Positions 18,601-25,960 of a stretch of DNA of 64,000 nucleotides are shown here, piece after piece. The notes beneath the pieces are model-generated. The model searched no databases and was not told the origin of the DNA. It worked only from the letters and a program-made list of their open reading frames with translations. The stretch's first letter is position 1, and each line of letters opens with the position of its first letter. This DNA comes from Arenibacter sp. F20364 (GTDB lineage Bacteria > Bacteroidota > Bacteroidia > Flavobacteriales > Flavobacteriaceae): assembly GCF_023015905.1 (NCBI RefSeq), contig NZ_JALKBD010000015.1, positions 79,288-143,287 on the forward strand. Reading direction: 5' to 3'. The translations under genes and the position numbers were made by a program.

Positions 18601-19358
18601 ATGACACTTTGGAGATGGATTACAATAGGGTAAAAATTCAAAACTTAAGTTTTTCTCCCTCCTTGATATGGCGAGGACAGTTGGGAGCAAAATTCAGAAC
18701 TGGTATTTTGTTGGAAAGTTTAGAAGTAGAAGAAACCGAAGATAGGTTCGTGAACACCTTTTATCTGGCCAACGGGGAAGAGAATAGGAATAGTTTTATT
18801 GGAGTAGATGTGGAATATACTTACGAAAATTTTGACAATAACGCCTTCCCCACCATGGGAACGGCAACTGGATTAATATTGGGATACAAGGCCAGTTTAG
18901 AGAACCAGGGGCAGGCATATGCCTATATTGTTCCCAGTCTTTCTTTTGATCATAAATTAGTGTCGAACGGCAGATTGGTCCTTGCCACCAAATGGAAAGC
19001 ACATTTTAATTTGGGCGATGAATACGAATTCTACCAGGCCGCCAGTATTGGTGGAATAGATGGACTCAGGGGCTATAGAAATCAACGCTTTTCCGGCAAG
19101 ACCAGTTATTACCAAAACACTGACCTTAGATACAGCTTAAAGAGATTAAAAACTGGACTACTGCCCGTTACGGTGGGAATTTATGGCGGATTTGATTATG
19201 GCAGGGTTTGGACACCCAACGAAAATTCCGATCAATGGCACAACTCCTATGGAGGAGGTTTTTTTCTTAACGGAGCGGATATCATGACCGCCAGAGTAGC
19301 CTTGTTCAATAGTGTTGACGGCCCAAGGTTTTCCTTTGGTATTGGTTTTGGATTCTGA
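15645..19358 (+). CDS. Lipoprotein: metallophosphoesterase + kinase-like region + Omp85-type beta-barrel
   Basis: About 1237 residues from the ATG at 15645 (ATG at 15651 is also possible; the upstream TTG at 15630 is less likely). The signal ends in LVGC (Cys19). Domain 1 (about 40-375) is a calcineurin-like phosphoesterase: GDAG 49-52, GDN 83-85, GNHDW 127-131, HH 226-227, GHEH 302-305. Domain 2 (about 430-770) has a Gly-rich turn RKGGGNQSK, a strand EYVIRAVKK, the catalytic-loop-like GDWDRHDDQWRW (610-621) and PRDRDQVY (638-645), which look like the FAM20/HipA/CotH kinase-like fold. A short Asp/Gly-rich strand region (about 810-870) leads to domain 3 (about 895-1237), a transmembrane barrel ending in FSFGIGFGF like Omp85/surface-antigen proteins. 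The kinase-like call is my inference from motifs. It is transcribed alone, divergent from the HD gene. Confidence 0.8.
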   Translation: MNMRKHYLLISILFLLVGCATYKTKYAEDGISRPISGKSELLHTFYLIGDAGKSPMDDQSDALKAFQKALGKANKNSTALFLGDNIYPAGMPDKKDSTQAYLEAKNNLDAQLETLAQFQGNPIFIPGNHDWYNEGLEGLERQQKYIQKKLKSKEVFFPEDGCPIEKIDINDQIVVIAIDTEWYLTNWDKHPTINDKCEIKDRETFFEELESLIKKNRDRTTILAIHHPMFSYGPHGGQYSAKLHLNPAGGNFPFPILGSFVNLIRKTSGASYADLQNKRYTELRNRVITLAQYSDKVILTSGHEHTLQYIVEDNTPQIVSGSGSKEGATRLLNGSKFSTGRMGYAELKVYHDGSSEVQYFGVGQNYDPEPLFSSQVLPPDRDEKYVFNDKDFPREIKASVYSPEEIDKSKFFKTIWGERYRKYYGIEVNAPTLRLDTVFGGLKPVRKGGGNQSKSLRLVDNSGKEYVIRAVKKSAEVYLQAMAFKDKYVIGEFKDTYTEKFLMDFYTGALPYGLLTVGTLSDAIDLYHTNPKLYYIPKQTALEEFNGEFGDELYIMEEQVGDGHGDLGSFGYANKIESTWDMIDKIKRDEKYVVNTDRYLRTRLFDMAMGDWDRHDDQWRWGEIKDKETGKIVFEAIPRDRDQVYSIWGDGALMSVATRIIPALKMMEGFNKDIRDVEAFNKNAYGLDVTLLAETTKADWEKQLQFIQQNLTPNVIDKAFESLPEEILDENILGLKEILISRIKNLPKIADNYYTALNKYVVIKGTDKDDWFEINNLSDLEVEIKAFRNIDGEKEKLFFQKKFSSDITKEIWIYGLDDDDIFEVAGAKGNKIKIRLIGGQNNDIYDISGGTNTWIYDYKTKKNTFKKIKGAKLRLTKDYETNTYQPLKLRNSTRQIVPTIGFNPDDGMKLGFNAANTFYGFRQNPYTTQHQYNAAYYFATDGFELGYKGEFAHFVENWNLELAARFTSPNFSVNFFGIGNETENFDDTLEMDYNRVKIQNLSFSPSLIWRGQLGAKFRTGILLESLEVEETEDRFVNTFYLANGEENRNSFIGVDVEYTYENFDNNAFPTMGTATGLILGYKASLENQGQAYAYIVPSLSFDHKLVSNGRLVLATKWKAHFNLGDEYEFYQAASIGGIDGLRGYRNQRFSGKTSYYQNTDLRYSLKRLKTGLLPVTVGIYGGFDYGRVWTPNENSDQWHNSYGGGFFLNGADIMTARVALFNSVDGPRFSFGIGFGF

Positions 19359-19389
19359 TGTACAACTCTAGCTTTTTTTTACACTTGGG

Positions 19390-20247
19390 TTAGTTGCTTA
19401 ACGCGAAGGAATAAAGATTTCTTCCCGTTTTTCCCGACTCCTCGTCCGACAGAAATAATGTGTTATTATTAGTAAAAGAAACGGATTCCAATTGCGTATA
19501 GACCCCAAGATCTATGGTTTTTAAGCTCCCGCCGGAAAAGAAATTGTCCATTACAAAATCGGTAAATACCCATAAAGTCCCATTTCCCAAAAGTACTATG
19601 GTCTTACCATCAGGAGATATATCGGCAGAAGTTACTTGCCTGTTTTTCTTTCCTTTGGGCGGAACAAATGAACCCAAATATTGGGCTTCATGATTTCCCT
19701 TTATAGCGGGCACCTTATACAATAATGCTTCCCCGTTAAAAGGTTGGGTCCTGTTTTTGGTAATGATATAGAAGTTGTTTTGGTAATAAAAAAATGCCTC
19801 GGCATCATAAAGTAATTTATTCCTTTTGGGAGGAAAATGGGTCTGTTGAGGGTAATTGAACTCAATCTTTTCCGCTTCAAGATAATCGCCCTTTTCCAAA
19901 TTGGGATCGGGAATTTTATATATGGTCAAATTCTTCCTGTCATTGCTATTATTTCCAAAATCCCCTATGAATACATTACTCCCATCAGTGGCCAAATCCT
20001 CCCAATCACGATTTTTAGCATTTTTTACTTTTAATTCCTTTAATAGATCCCCTTCGTAATTTACTTGATAAATCTTGTCGGGATTACCTCTATCCATAAT
20101 GAACCACACTGTGGAGTCCTTGGCAGGGACCATTCCCGAATTCTCGGTTAATTTATGGGGAAGTTTGGTAACATAGGTCAGTTGTCCATAATTACTTGCA
20201 CAGCTAACTATGGTTCCCAAGAGCAACAATAACAAGTATTTTTTCAT
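19390..20247 (-). CDS. Lipoprotein of unknown function, beta-propeller-like
   Basis: 285 residues. The signal MKKYLLLLLLGTIVSC ends in a lipobox Cys. Repeats of the type WEDLATDGSNVFIGDFGNN and TSADISPDGKTIVLLGNG suggest a beta-propeller, similar in style to SdiA-regulated proteins. The first half has ENSGMV and the metal-friendly DFGNNSNDR. I do not recognise a catalytic site. It is convergent with the phosphoesterase/barrel gene (31 bases apart) and 63 bases after the GyrI-like gene on the same strand. Confidence 0.65.
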   Translation of the reverse strand: MKKYLLLLLLGTIVSCASNYGQLTYVTKLPHKLTENSGMVPAKDSTVWFIMDRGNPDKIYQVNYEGDLLKELKVKNAKNRDWEDLATDGSNVFIGDFGNNSNDRKNLTIYKIPDPNLEKGDYLEAEKIEFNYPQQTHFPPKRNKLLYDAEAFFYYQNNFYIITKNRTQPFNGEALLYKVPAIKGNHEAQYLGSFVPPKGKKNRQVTSADISPDGKTIVLLGNGTLWVFTDFVMDNFFSGGSLKTIDLGVYTQLESVSFTNNNTLFLSDEESGKTGRNLYSFALSN

Positions 20248-20310
20248 CCAATTAAAATTTAATTTTTTAGGTCGGCCAGTAAAAATAACCCTGTTTATAA
20301 TCCCTTCCTA

Positions 20311-21207
20311 TTATTCTTTTAAGGGCATATATATTTCCGCTACCCATTCAAGTTCATTACCCCCAAAATTTGGATTGCTAAAAAATACCTCCACCGGCCT
20401 TTCCGTTACCTCCATTCCATTCTTTTTGGCATAGTCCAACAAGGCGTACCATGCACGATCAGAGGTAATATAATTTCCATTGTATATCGCCTTTAACCCC
20501 TTAAAGCCATTAAAATTCTTATACTTTATGATATCATTTTTCGGTAGGCTATCACTTTTAATAATTGGATAACAAAAATTATAGGAAATACTGTCCATCT
20601 CCCTGTTCCAATCTGTAATTTCCAGAAATGGCCTTCCATTCAATGCCACATTATTATCTACCAGCACTGTACTTAAAATAGGATAATTCTGCATCATCCC
20701 CTTTGCTTTTCCAATCTGCGAGGCCTTAATTGGGATATAGGCGCAATAGGTTTCGGGAAGCTGTTGTTGGGTATCCAGAACGGTGACCTTAAATTTTTCC
20801 AAATGCTCATTTAGGGCATTGTTAAAGTCCAAAATGGTTCTTTTGGTCCGTTTTTCGAAATTGGTATCGAAAAAAGGAATCTTCAACCTGTTCTCCAGGC
20901 TATGATCCGCATCCGAAATGTAAATCTTTATCTTACTTGTAGAATCATTAACAGGAGTTATTTTCCATTGATATTGGTATATTGAATCGTTAAACTTTAA
21001 TTGCTGCTCAATATTTAAAAAATCCTTTTCATGCAATAGTACGGTATTCGTATTGGTATTGCCCCATAATTTAATACTCTGATTAATGGTTCCGGGAAAT
21101 GTCTTGGATATAATGGAAACCGAATAATCATAAGGCTTTAGAAACAGATACCAAACCAAGGATAATAGAAGAAGGAACGCTACGAAATAAACAATTTTGT
21201 TTCTCAC
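20311..21207 (-). CDS. Membrane-anchored GyrI-like (effector-binding) protein
   Basis: 298 residues. One N-terminal transmembrane helix (about 5-22, IVYFVAFLLLLSLVWYLFL) anchors the protein. Residues about 25-150 (SVSIISKTFPGTINQSIKLW) look like an SRPBCC/polyketide-cyclase domain. Residues about 155-298, including GMEVTERPVEVFFSNP and WVAEIYMPLKE, look like the AraC-effector-binding/GyrI-like fold. There is no DNA-binding domain. Such proteins bind small molecules at the membrane; the ligand is unknown. It lies 71 bases after the haloperoxidase gene on the same strand. Confidence 0.7.
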   Translation of the reverse strand: MRNKIVYFVAFLLLLSLVWYLFLKPYDYSVSIISKTFPGTINQSIKLWGNTNTNTVLLHEKDFLNIEQQLKFNDSIYQYQWKITPVNDSTSKIKIYISDADHSLENRLKIPFFDTNFEKRTKRTILDFNNALNEHLEKFKVTVLDTQQQLPETYCAYIPIKASQIGKAKGMMQNYPILSTVLVDNNVALNGRPFLEITDWNREMDSISYNFCYPIIKSDSLPKNDIIKYKNFNGFKGLKAIYNGNYITSDRAWYALLDYAKKNGMEVTERPVEVFFSNPNFGGNELEWVAEIYMPLKE

Positions 21208-21278
21208 TAATTGTAATTTTTACTGGGTAATTAATCTTGAAACCTTCAGAAAAGTCGATAGGAATCCAGCCAATGATA

Positions 21279-22625
21279 CTACTTGGACGCCAATACCTTG
21301 TCCCCGTTCATTTGCAGTTTGTCCACAATAAATTTACCTAATTTCCTGCCCTGTTCTACCCCTACTTCCACTGCCGCCCTATAATGGATACCACCATACA
21401 TTCGGCTTATTGCGGCTTCATCCGCTGCCTGATTAAAGGAGGTAAAACTTCTAACCGGTAAACCATAGGGTATTTCGGTATCGTCATCAAACGCAAAATT
21501 ATCGCCAAAAATATTGGTCAAGGCCGTAGCTGCCGCCCCTGAAACCACGGAATGACCACTGGTATACTCAGGAAATGGTGGTGTTTGTAGGACCGGTGCC
21601 CAATTTTCATCAATATATTGATTTATTACAGTTTCAGGTCGTATTAAATTGGAACGGTATTTTTCGTCCCAACAACTGATAAAGCCATCGGCTATGGCCA
21701 TTGAAGTTTTGGTGTAGGCATATACTGTTTTGTCAAAATCCGAGTTTGTTTTTTCACAAGCTATTTTGGTAATCCCGATCCAATGTGCCCCTGGAGTTAT
21801 TTTTTTTGTTGCGAACATTAAATGGCCCCTAGTGACGGACACATAAGGATTACAATCCCAAAATTTCGCAATAGCTATCTCTTCCGAGGTGTCCCCTTTT
21901 GCGGTGATTTCCATACTAATATCGTAGACCTCCTTTACTTCCCTATAAAAGTCGGAACTCTTATCCATGGAAAATGCAGGGGGTGGGGCCGGCACAAATT
22001 GATTGGCAGAGTCAATCACAAAAGGCCTTATTTTACTCCAATGAGGTTCTATCCCATCCATATAAGCCGGTGGGGTTGGCTGCCAACGAGAATTGTCATC
22101 AGTATTAATAGTAAACTTGGGCATAGTCCTAGTCTGCTTATAGTTATCCTTGTCCAACCAATCCACGATATGTTTTACCACCGCCAAACCGTATTCTTGG
22201 GAATTGCTGAAGATGGTCATGTTCTTATTTTGCCAATCTGCATACAAACTATCGCGATGCATTTCAATTTTATCCTCCGAAAAAATTAAGCGCTTGCTTA
22301 TTTCCATGTGCGCAATTAGGGCTGCCATTTGATAATTGATAGGCTTGTCCTTCGAAGGTTCTGGAATAGGGGTCAAATCGGTAACCTGCCCCACCAGAGA
22401 ACGATAATCCTTGTTGTTAAGGGCTACAATTTCGTAGGCCGCAATATTGGGATACGCAAAAATTCTACTGGCCACTGGAGGCGAAAAAATATCGTGGATC
22501 ATCACTTCCGTGACCTTATGTATGGAATTATGTAGATCCTGGGAAGTAATTACTATAGGCTCCTCCTTTTTGTTGCACGATATTACGACTGCAAATAATA
22601 CTAATAATCTTAAATATAGTTTCAT
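21279..22625 (-). CDS. Vanadium-dependent haloperoxidase-like lipoprotein (PAP2 superfamily)
   Basis: 448 residues. The lipobox VVISC puts Cys17 at the mature N-terminus. The vanadate/phosphate-binding signature is visible: KYRSNLIRP (K322-x6-R329-P330), PEYTSGHS (P352 to S359, with His358), and SRMYGGIH (S407-R408-x5-H414). In classical haloperoxidases His is followed three residues later by Asp; here that position is Ala418. The enzyme class oxidises halides with H2O2 and vanadate, but phosphatases share the fold. It is placed after two VCBS lipoproteins with an 83-base gap, so it is probably co-transcribed with them. Confidence 0.82.
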   Translation of the reverse strand: MKLYLRLLVLFAVVISCNKKEEPIVITSQDLHNSIHKVTEVMIHDIFSPPVASRIFAYPNIAAYEIVALNNKDYRSLVGQVTDLTPIPEPSKDKPINYQMAALIAHMEISKRLIFSEDKIEMHRDSLYADWQNKNMTIFSNSQEYGLAVVKHIVDWLDKDNYKQTRTMPKFTINTDDNSRWQPTPPAYMDGIEPHWSKIRPFVIDSANQFVPAPPPAFSMDKSSDFYREVKEVYDISMEITAKGDTSEEIAIAKFWDCNPYVSVTRGHLMFATKKITPGAHWIGITKIACEKTNSDFDKTVYAYTKTSMAIADGFISCWDEKYRSNLIRPETVINQYIDENWAPVLQTPPFPEYTSGHSVVSGAAATALTNIFGDNFAFDDDTEIPYGLPVRSFTSFNQAADEAAISRMYGGIHYRAAVEVGVEQGRKLGKFIVDKLQMNGDKVLASK

Positions 22626-22708
22626 CTTAAATTTATGTCAAAATAATTTTTACTCTCTTTCTAACCCTTAAAAATTCATAGTAGAACCTGCTAGGCCATT
22701 TTAAAATA

Positions 22709-25700
22709 TTATTGGTCCATGGTATAAACCTGAGCCTTGTCATCATTAAAGGTGACCAAGAGAAAGGGCTTACCGTTCAAATCTATGATATTCATATGTC
22801 TTACAGATTTAAGCTCCAGTTCCAACCCTAATTTGTTACCCAAAATTACATCATTTTTATTCTTTATCATTGCCCCTGAAAAGGAATCCAATCTCCCGTG
22901 ATATGGCTTAATACCAAAATAGTTCCCCGCAGCCAGAATTTCCGTATTCCCGTCTTTATCAAAGTCGAACTCCAAGAATGCCCTGATAGGGGCAACCTGT
23001 AATTCGGACTTAAAGGGAACAAACGAATATTTTCCGCCATTGTTCTCCAAATAACCGGATTCTAGTGTATTTACCTCAAGAACGGTACTATTCTTAAGGG
23101 AATTTTCATCTAATATTTCTTCTATGGGTTTACCTGCAAAGGCCTTATAGGTCAAAAATTTCTTTCTAAGGCCAACCATTTGGCTAGATAGTTCATCCAA
23201 TCCTTCCAAGGGATAATATGTGCCGTTTTTTTCAGTGGCTATAATGGTCTCTGTACTTCCGTTCTGGTCAAAGTCCGAATAAAACATTTTCATTGGATAT
23301 TTATCCGAGGCCTTAAACTTGGTATTGCCTCCCCAATTTCCAAGTAGATAATCCAAGTCTCCATCCCTATCCATATCAAATGGGATTATACACTCCCAGA
23401 GGCCATTATAAGGGCGGTCGAGAGGCGTAATTTCCTTAAGGTTACCATTAGTAGTGTTCAAAAAGAATTTTGGAGACATCCACTCACCTACTACAATTAG
23501 ATCCAATACGCCATCATTGTTTAAATCGGTCCATACCGCATCAGTGACCATACCTACCTTTTGCAGCTCCCTATTTTCCGCTATGGAGAATTTTCCTTTA
23601 TCATTTCTTAGTATATAGGAATTAGGGACATTGCCAAAATCGTTCGTTGTAGCATTATTGCCAATAAACAGATCCAGGTCCCCATCATTGTCAAAATCAC
23701 TTTCCCGTATTACCGCCGCATTTTCAAAATATTCAGGCAGAAAAGAAGTCACAAAACCACTACTATCTTGAATATAATAACTATCCAATAAGGGAGGCAT
23801 TTCATCATAAAAATCCCCTCCACCTGTTCCAACAACCAGATCGCCCCTATTGTCATTGTTCAAATCCGCTATTACAGCAGAAATATCTTCCTTTATGGAG
23901 TCATTGGCAATATTCGCGATTCTCTTTTCCAAATAGGTAGTATCCCCTTGTAGAAATATTCTGGACGGAATATATTTGGAACCTCCAAAGAACAGATCTT
24001 CTTTTCCATCACCATTCAAATCACCAATAGCCACTGCCGGACCACGATCCGATATCTGATAGGGGATCAATTTTTGTCTGTTGATGTCCAAATAATTGTC
24101 TTCGATATGTGTAAAATCGATGCCCAGGTTGCCGGCAACCTTATTGAATATCTTATTGGAAGAAGGCCTTAGCGAACTGTAACTGAAAGGCTTTGTGTTC
24201 TCAGGGGAAACCAACAAGGTCTGATTGGTTGCCACTTCTGTTAAGACTTGAAAGGTCTTATCAGGCCAAACAATTTTTAGGGAATCTACCGTATTTTGTT
24301 TGCCAAAACCAAAATGGAGCATAGGTTCCGAAGAAGCTTGGAAACCTCGAACAGTATACAGTTCCTTGTACTGTAATCCCCCATTTAGATAAGCAAAAAC
24401 CTTGGTGCCAATACCAAGTTTATTTTTGGCCTTATAATTAAACCTGAGTTTTAAATAACTAGCCTTGGTGTCCGTTTTGTTGATGTACAATGCTGTTGGA
24501 CTGTTGAGGGTACTGGTTATCAGATCCAGATCACCATCATTGTCCAAATCTGCCATGGCCGTTGCCCCGGAAATCAGGGTGTCCTTCACCGTCCAAATGC
24601 CAGACATATCCTTGTATTTCATGTCTTTCCCGCCTTTAAAAACAGAATTATGGGTCACCCCGGAAGGCATCATATTCAGCGCTTGTTGGTCCACAAGTTT
24701 TGTATTGCTCAGCTTATTTCTAATTTGTTCGTCCGATGCAAATTTTATAAAGTCAAGGTCGTTGGGCCTTTTGGGAATCCCGTTGGAAATAAAGATATCC
24801 TGCTCCCCATCTTGGTCATAATCACCAAATAATGCACTCCAACTCCAATCGGTCGCCGCAATTCCGCTTTGGATCGCCGTTTCCGAATAAGGTGTATTAT
24901 GTTGGTTTACAAACAACATATTCCTAGAATATTGGTAGTGATAACCAAAACGTTCCACCCTTAAAATCTGAGTTTGGGTAAGATCATCACCTTCTGAAGA
25001 CTTAAGTACCTTTTCATCTTCGGGGAGCATGTCCAAAGAAATAAGATCTGGCCAACCATCGTGGTTAATATCGGCAACATCACTCCCCATAGAAAATTTG
25101 GTGGTATGGCCAAAATAGTTGCGCAATTGCTCAGAAAATGTTCCATTGCCGTTGTTGATATAATAATAATCGTCTTCGTGAAAATCATTACCAACATAAA
25201 TATCCGGATATCCGTCCTGATTAAAATCGGCAATAGCGATGCCCAGTCCGTATCCGTTGGCACCACCATAAATACCCGCATCCGCGCTAACGTCCACAAA
25301 TATACCTCCATCATTACGCAATAACTTGTCTCCGGACTGGGCATTTCTCTTATTCCTTACTTCGGCCTTCCCGTATGACTGTTGGGTATGCACCGCATGG
25401 TTTAGTAGATACAAATCCAAATCCCCGTCCAGATCATAATCCAACAAAGCCGCGGAACTGCTATAGGTATCAAAATCGAGACCATATTGGGCCGCACTCT
25501 CGGTAAACGTTGTGTCCCCATTGTTTATATACAGCTCGTTTTGTCCATTAAAACCATTTATCCCTACCACGGCGCAAACGTAGATATCCAGCAATCCGTC
25601 CCCATTAATGTCGCCCATTATGGCTCCGGTATTCCATGTACTCTCCCCTGATACACCTGCAGTTTGGGTAATATCCTTAAACTTTAACCCACCTTCATTT

Positions 25701-25960
25701 AAGTATAATTTATTTTTAACCTGGTTTCCTGAGAGGAAAATATCGGGCAATCCGTCCCCATTTATATCCCCTGTGGCGACTCCTCCCCCATTGTAGAAAT
25801 ACAAATAGTCCAGAATGTTCAGGTCATCGGATTCTGTAACGGTATTTTGAAATTCGATTCCTGTATTGCTGGGCAATGGGTTCCTGAAAATTTCACCTTC
25901 CTTTTGGCCGCAACCTATGAGAACCACTGTGCATAAAATGTATAAAGCAAATCTACTCAT
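22709..25960 (-). CDS. VCBS/FG-GAP repeat lipoprotein with ASPIC/UnbV domain
   Basis: About 1083 residues from the ATG at 25960 (MSRFALYILCTVVLIGC; a 1093-residue version from 25990 is possible). The lipobox IGC is followed by many FG-GAP/VCBS blades with calcium-loop motifs such as DINGDGLPDIF, DYDLDGDLDLYL and DFNQDGYPDIYV. A segment at about 530-610 (LGIGTKVFAYLNGGLQYKEL and DSLKIVWPD) is the ASPIC/UnbV domain of CRTAC1-type proteins. A second set of blades follows. The start overlaps the stop of the upstream paralogue by 8 bases, consistent with coupling. The function is not known; these are surface-exposed, integrin-like folds. Confidence 0.85.
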   Translation of the reverse strand: MSRFALYILCTVVLIGCGQKEGEIFRNPLPSNTGIEFQNTVTESDDLNILDYLYFYNGGGVATGDINGDGLPDIFLSGNQVKNKLYLNEGGLKFKDITQTAGVSGESTWNTGAIMGDINGDGLLDIYVCAVVGINGFNGQNELYINNGDTTFTESAAQYGLDFDTYSSSAALLDYDLDGDLDLYLLNHAVHTQQSYGKAEVRNKRNAQSGDKLLRNDGGIFVDVSADAGIYGGANGYGLGIAIADFNQDGYPDIYVGNDFHEDDYYYINNGNGTFSEQLRNYFGHTTKFSMGSDVADINHDGWPDLISLDMLPEDEKVLKSSEGDDLTQTQILRVERFGYHYQYSRNMLFVNQHNTPYSETAIQSGIAATDWSWSALFGDYDQDGEQDIFISNGIPKRPNDLDFIKFASDEQIRNKLSNTKLVDQQALNMMPSGVTHNSVFKGGKDMKYKDMSGIWTVKDTLISGATAMADLDNDGDLDLITSTLNSPTALYINKTDTKASYLKLRFNYKAKNKLGIGTKVFAYLNGGLQYKELYTVRGFQASSEPMLHFGFGKQNTVDSLKIVWPDKTFQVLTEVATNQTLLVSPENTKPFSYSSLRPSSNKIFNKVAGNLGIDFTHIEDNYLDINRQKLIPYQISDRGPAVAIGDLNGDGKEDLFFGGSKYIPSRIFLQGDTTYLEKRIANIANDSIKEDISAVIADLNNDNRGDLVVGTGGGDFYDEMPPLLDSYYIQDSSGFVTSFLPEYFENAAVIRESDFDNDGDLDLFIGNNATTNDFGNVPNSYILRNDKGKFSIAENRELQKVGMVTDAVWTDLNNDGVLDLIVVGEWMSPKFFLNTTNGNLKEITPLDRPYNGLWECIIPFDMDRDGDLDYLLGNWGGNTKFKASDKYPMKMFYSDFDQNGSTETIIATEKNGTYYPLEGLDELSSQMVGLRKKFLTYKAFAGKPIEEILDENSLKNSTVLEVNTLESGYLENNGGKYSFVPFKSELQVAPIRAFLEFDFDKDGNTEILAAGNYFGIKPYHGRLDSFSGAMIKNKNDVILGNKLGLELELKSVRHMNIIDLNGKPFLLVTFNDDKAQVYTMDQ

